A DNA stretch of 64,000 nucleotides from Amaranthus tricolor (Eukaryota > Streptophyta > Magnoliopsida > Caryophyllales > Amaranthaceae): positions 16,134,902 to 16,198,901 of the forward strand of contig NC_080049.1 in the NCBI RefSeq assembly GCF_026212465.1, written 5' to 3'. Below the pieces are notes generated by a model. That model was not told where the DNA came from. It ran no database searches and saw only the letters and a list, made by a program, of their open reading frames with translations. Positions 62,205-64,000 of this stretch are shown piece by piece. The first letter of the stretch is position 1, and each line of letters begins with the position of its first letter. Made by a program: the position numbers and the translations under genes.

Positions 62205-64000
62205 AATTTCGTAAGTGCACGACATAGTGTAGTACATAAGCAAGTACAGGTCGAATCCACAGGGAATAGGGTGTATATCAAGGGATTCTCAATCAATTAG
62301 TTGGTTCAACAACATATATATAGATGTTTGCTGGTGTAATTAACTAAAACAAGCAAATAAAGATTAAAGCTAAAACAAAGCATAAAAGAAGTAACGATAC
62401 TATTTAACCAAGAACACAAGATTAAAGGCAATAGAAACACATGAAAAGGTGATATGATGATGAACAGGCAAAAGCTAGGCTTTCTCACCAAATTAGTGTT
62501 TATTAATCTTCAGCCTAAGGTCATGGATGTATGTTGTGGGGAAGAACGTATCTTGGATATTAATCTTCTCTCTCGAGCAACAGAAGTTTCCTAAAACATA
62601 CTCAACAACCTATTCGCAAGGAGCTAACATTTTAAGACATTGAGCACACATTCAACATTTCCAATCAAAACATCTACCTATTTTCATGCATATGATTCAA
62701 TTTTCAAGCATAGATTATCATTAGAAATCGACTATCGCCCTTAATCCAATGACACTATGATAATAGCAAATTCCATCTCAAACCATAAACAACACAACTA
62801 AGACAAAGATAAAGAAAACAATTTAAACTACATACATGGTGATAATACCTAGCCTAAGCCAAATTGAACTACTCACTTATATTGGAGTTGAACATAACTA
62901 AAGACATTGAATTTATGATACTTACTAATAACAACAACAAAATCAAAAGCAATAAAGTATAGAGAATAGAAATTACAAGCTTGGAATTCAATCCAAGGAA
63001 GACAACCAAATGAAGAATTAATGAATGCCAATGATAAACTCCATAAAGCTCCAATCGTAATCCAAATGCTTGATGAAATGCTTTAATAGAATTAACTTAA
63101 TCTCAATTACATTAATGTATCAAATAATCTTCAAAGATGAACATATCAAAAGCTTGAACTATCTAATAAGTTTTTGAGTAGAAAATTGCAACTAAGAATA
63201 CAAGATTTGAATAAAAGAAAATACATAAAGGAAGATTAAAACTAACTAAGAAAAGCTTAAAATTCAGTTGTTGAGTTGTAGAAGAAAGGATGATTTTCTT
63301 GAGCCTTCTTCTTTTCTATTTATAGAATAGAGGACAAGTGGTGGGTGGTGGCTTCATGATTTCTCCACCACCCCTATGTGTGAGATAGGCAAGCTATAGA
63401 TGGGTGGCAAATAGAGGTGGTGGAGCAGTAGAGTATGAGAGGTGGAAGAAATGGGTAGGGCATCCAATCAGCAACTTTTAAAAGCGTAATTATTACCGAC
63501 CAACCAAATCGCACGACCTGAGCCAATCTACTCGACCTGGTCAAGCGAACATCAGGTACACAGGTCAAAATATTTAATAATAGAGAAGTAACCAAAAAAG
63601 GCTTCGCTCGCTCGACCCATTGAAAATGCTTTTGTCGAACTTCTAAAGCTACTGGAAATGAATAATACTTTCGCTCGACCCGAACCAACTTCACTCGACC
63701 GGGTCAAGCGGCCTTCAGGATAGTCCTGCTCAGCTTCTATCTCTAATGCAAGTCTTTTGCATGCTCGAGCAAGATTGGCTTGATCTAGTTTTGGTCGAGT
63801 GGGCTTAGAATGGCCTACTTTAGTTCCTTTTGGCCTTGTTTCCTTGACTTGGGTCATCAACGCTTTGATTACTTGAGCTTTCGGAGTTAAGTGAGTATTG
63901 CATGCGCCAATTGTACTGGTTATGCAAAATCCCAATATAATAAAGCCAAATAATAGGGATAAAATATGAATAAAATGCAGCTAACAAACTATAGTTATTA
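62205..64000. repeat. LTR-retrotransposon-like non-coding tract
   Basis: It starts with 'gtaagtgcacgacatag', 'aagcaagtacaggtcgaatc', 'cacagggaataggg', a motif chain I associate with widespread plant LTR elements; the family name is uncertain. The region 63470-63720 is richer in GC and repeats 'ctcgacc-gggtcaagcg' blocks (about 63533 and 63694). The minus-strand open frames at 63374-63935 cross these repeats and carry no domain. It runs off the window end. Confidence 0.4.

Noticed and set aside
63374..63935. Possible small protein genes at the window end
   Set aside because: The two frames overlap on the same strand and cross a duplicated GC-rich block; no motif recognised.

Overview
The window is plant nuclear DNA made almost entirely of nested, decayed transposable elements. 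The evidence is the set of element families (a Ty3/gypsy chromovirus with a chromodomain-type C-terminus, Ty1/copia elements, an L1-type LINE with a DUF4283 ORF1, CACTA/En-Spm elements with Transposase_21 domains), GT-AG introns and a very AT-rich background. A MITE carrying inverted copies of a 'gagacggtctct' motif hints at Caryophyllales (Amaranthaceae-like), but this is a weak inference. I see no intact host gene, tRNA, rRNA or CRISPR array.

Layout. 1-13226: a Tekay/Del-like gypsy element on the + strand. Its 5' LTR (1-1667 plus 5766-6231) is split by a 4.1-kb solo LTR of the same family (1668-5765), followed by a PBS, a broken gag-pol and a 3' LTR truncated near 13226. 13227-18284: non-coding DNA with a 568-bp solo LTR (perfect TSD), a 253-bp foldback MITE and a long LTR-like tract ending at a PBS-like site. 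18285-23580: a CACTA-type terminus with 'ggtaacactt' subterminal repeats, split by a minus-strand LINE (18522-23375). 23766-28365: a copia element (minus) with two similar LTRs and a large gag deletion. 29740-35310: remains of a CACTA element (minus) with a Transposase_21 pseudogene and a second protein built on 28-residue repeats. 35681-36965: a four-exon MCM6 fragment (pseudogene). 37423-37722: a plant-mobile-domain fragment.

37723-56346 is a second copia element (minus) and the host of the deepest nest. Its polyprotein is split by a solo LTR of the chromovirus family (39402-53574). That LTR is split by a second, unrelated LTR (40768-51348), which is split by a CACTA element (44187-50923). 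The CACTA in turn holds a satellite-like array (169-bp monomer, 744-bp higher-order period) between a broken transposase and two well-preserved terminal exons of a Ulp1-like cysteine protease. Three of the junctions carry visible target-site duplications. 56355-57060 is a gypsy integrase remnant; 57061-64000 holds non-coding repeats, including a 450-bp foldback element, a (TA)n block and LTR-like sequence.

There is no cooperating pathway here: the coding parts are transposition functions in various states of decay. Many of the premature stops are TGG to TGA/TAG, CAG/CAA to TAG/TAA or CGA to TGA, the pattern expected from deamination of methylated cytosines in silenced elements. The signals I consider most worth pursuing are a duplicated, hairpin-rich GC module conserved in three LTR copies with a compensatory base change, and the CACTA that combines Ulp1 exons with an internal higher-order satellite.
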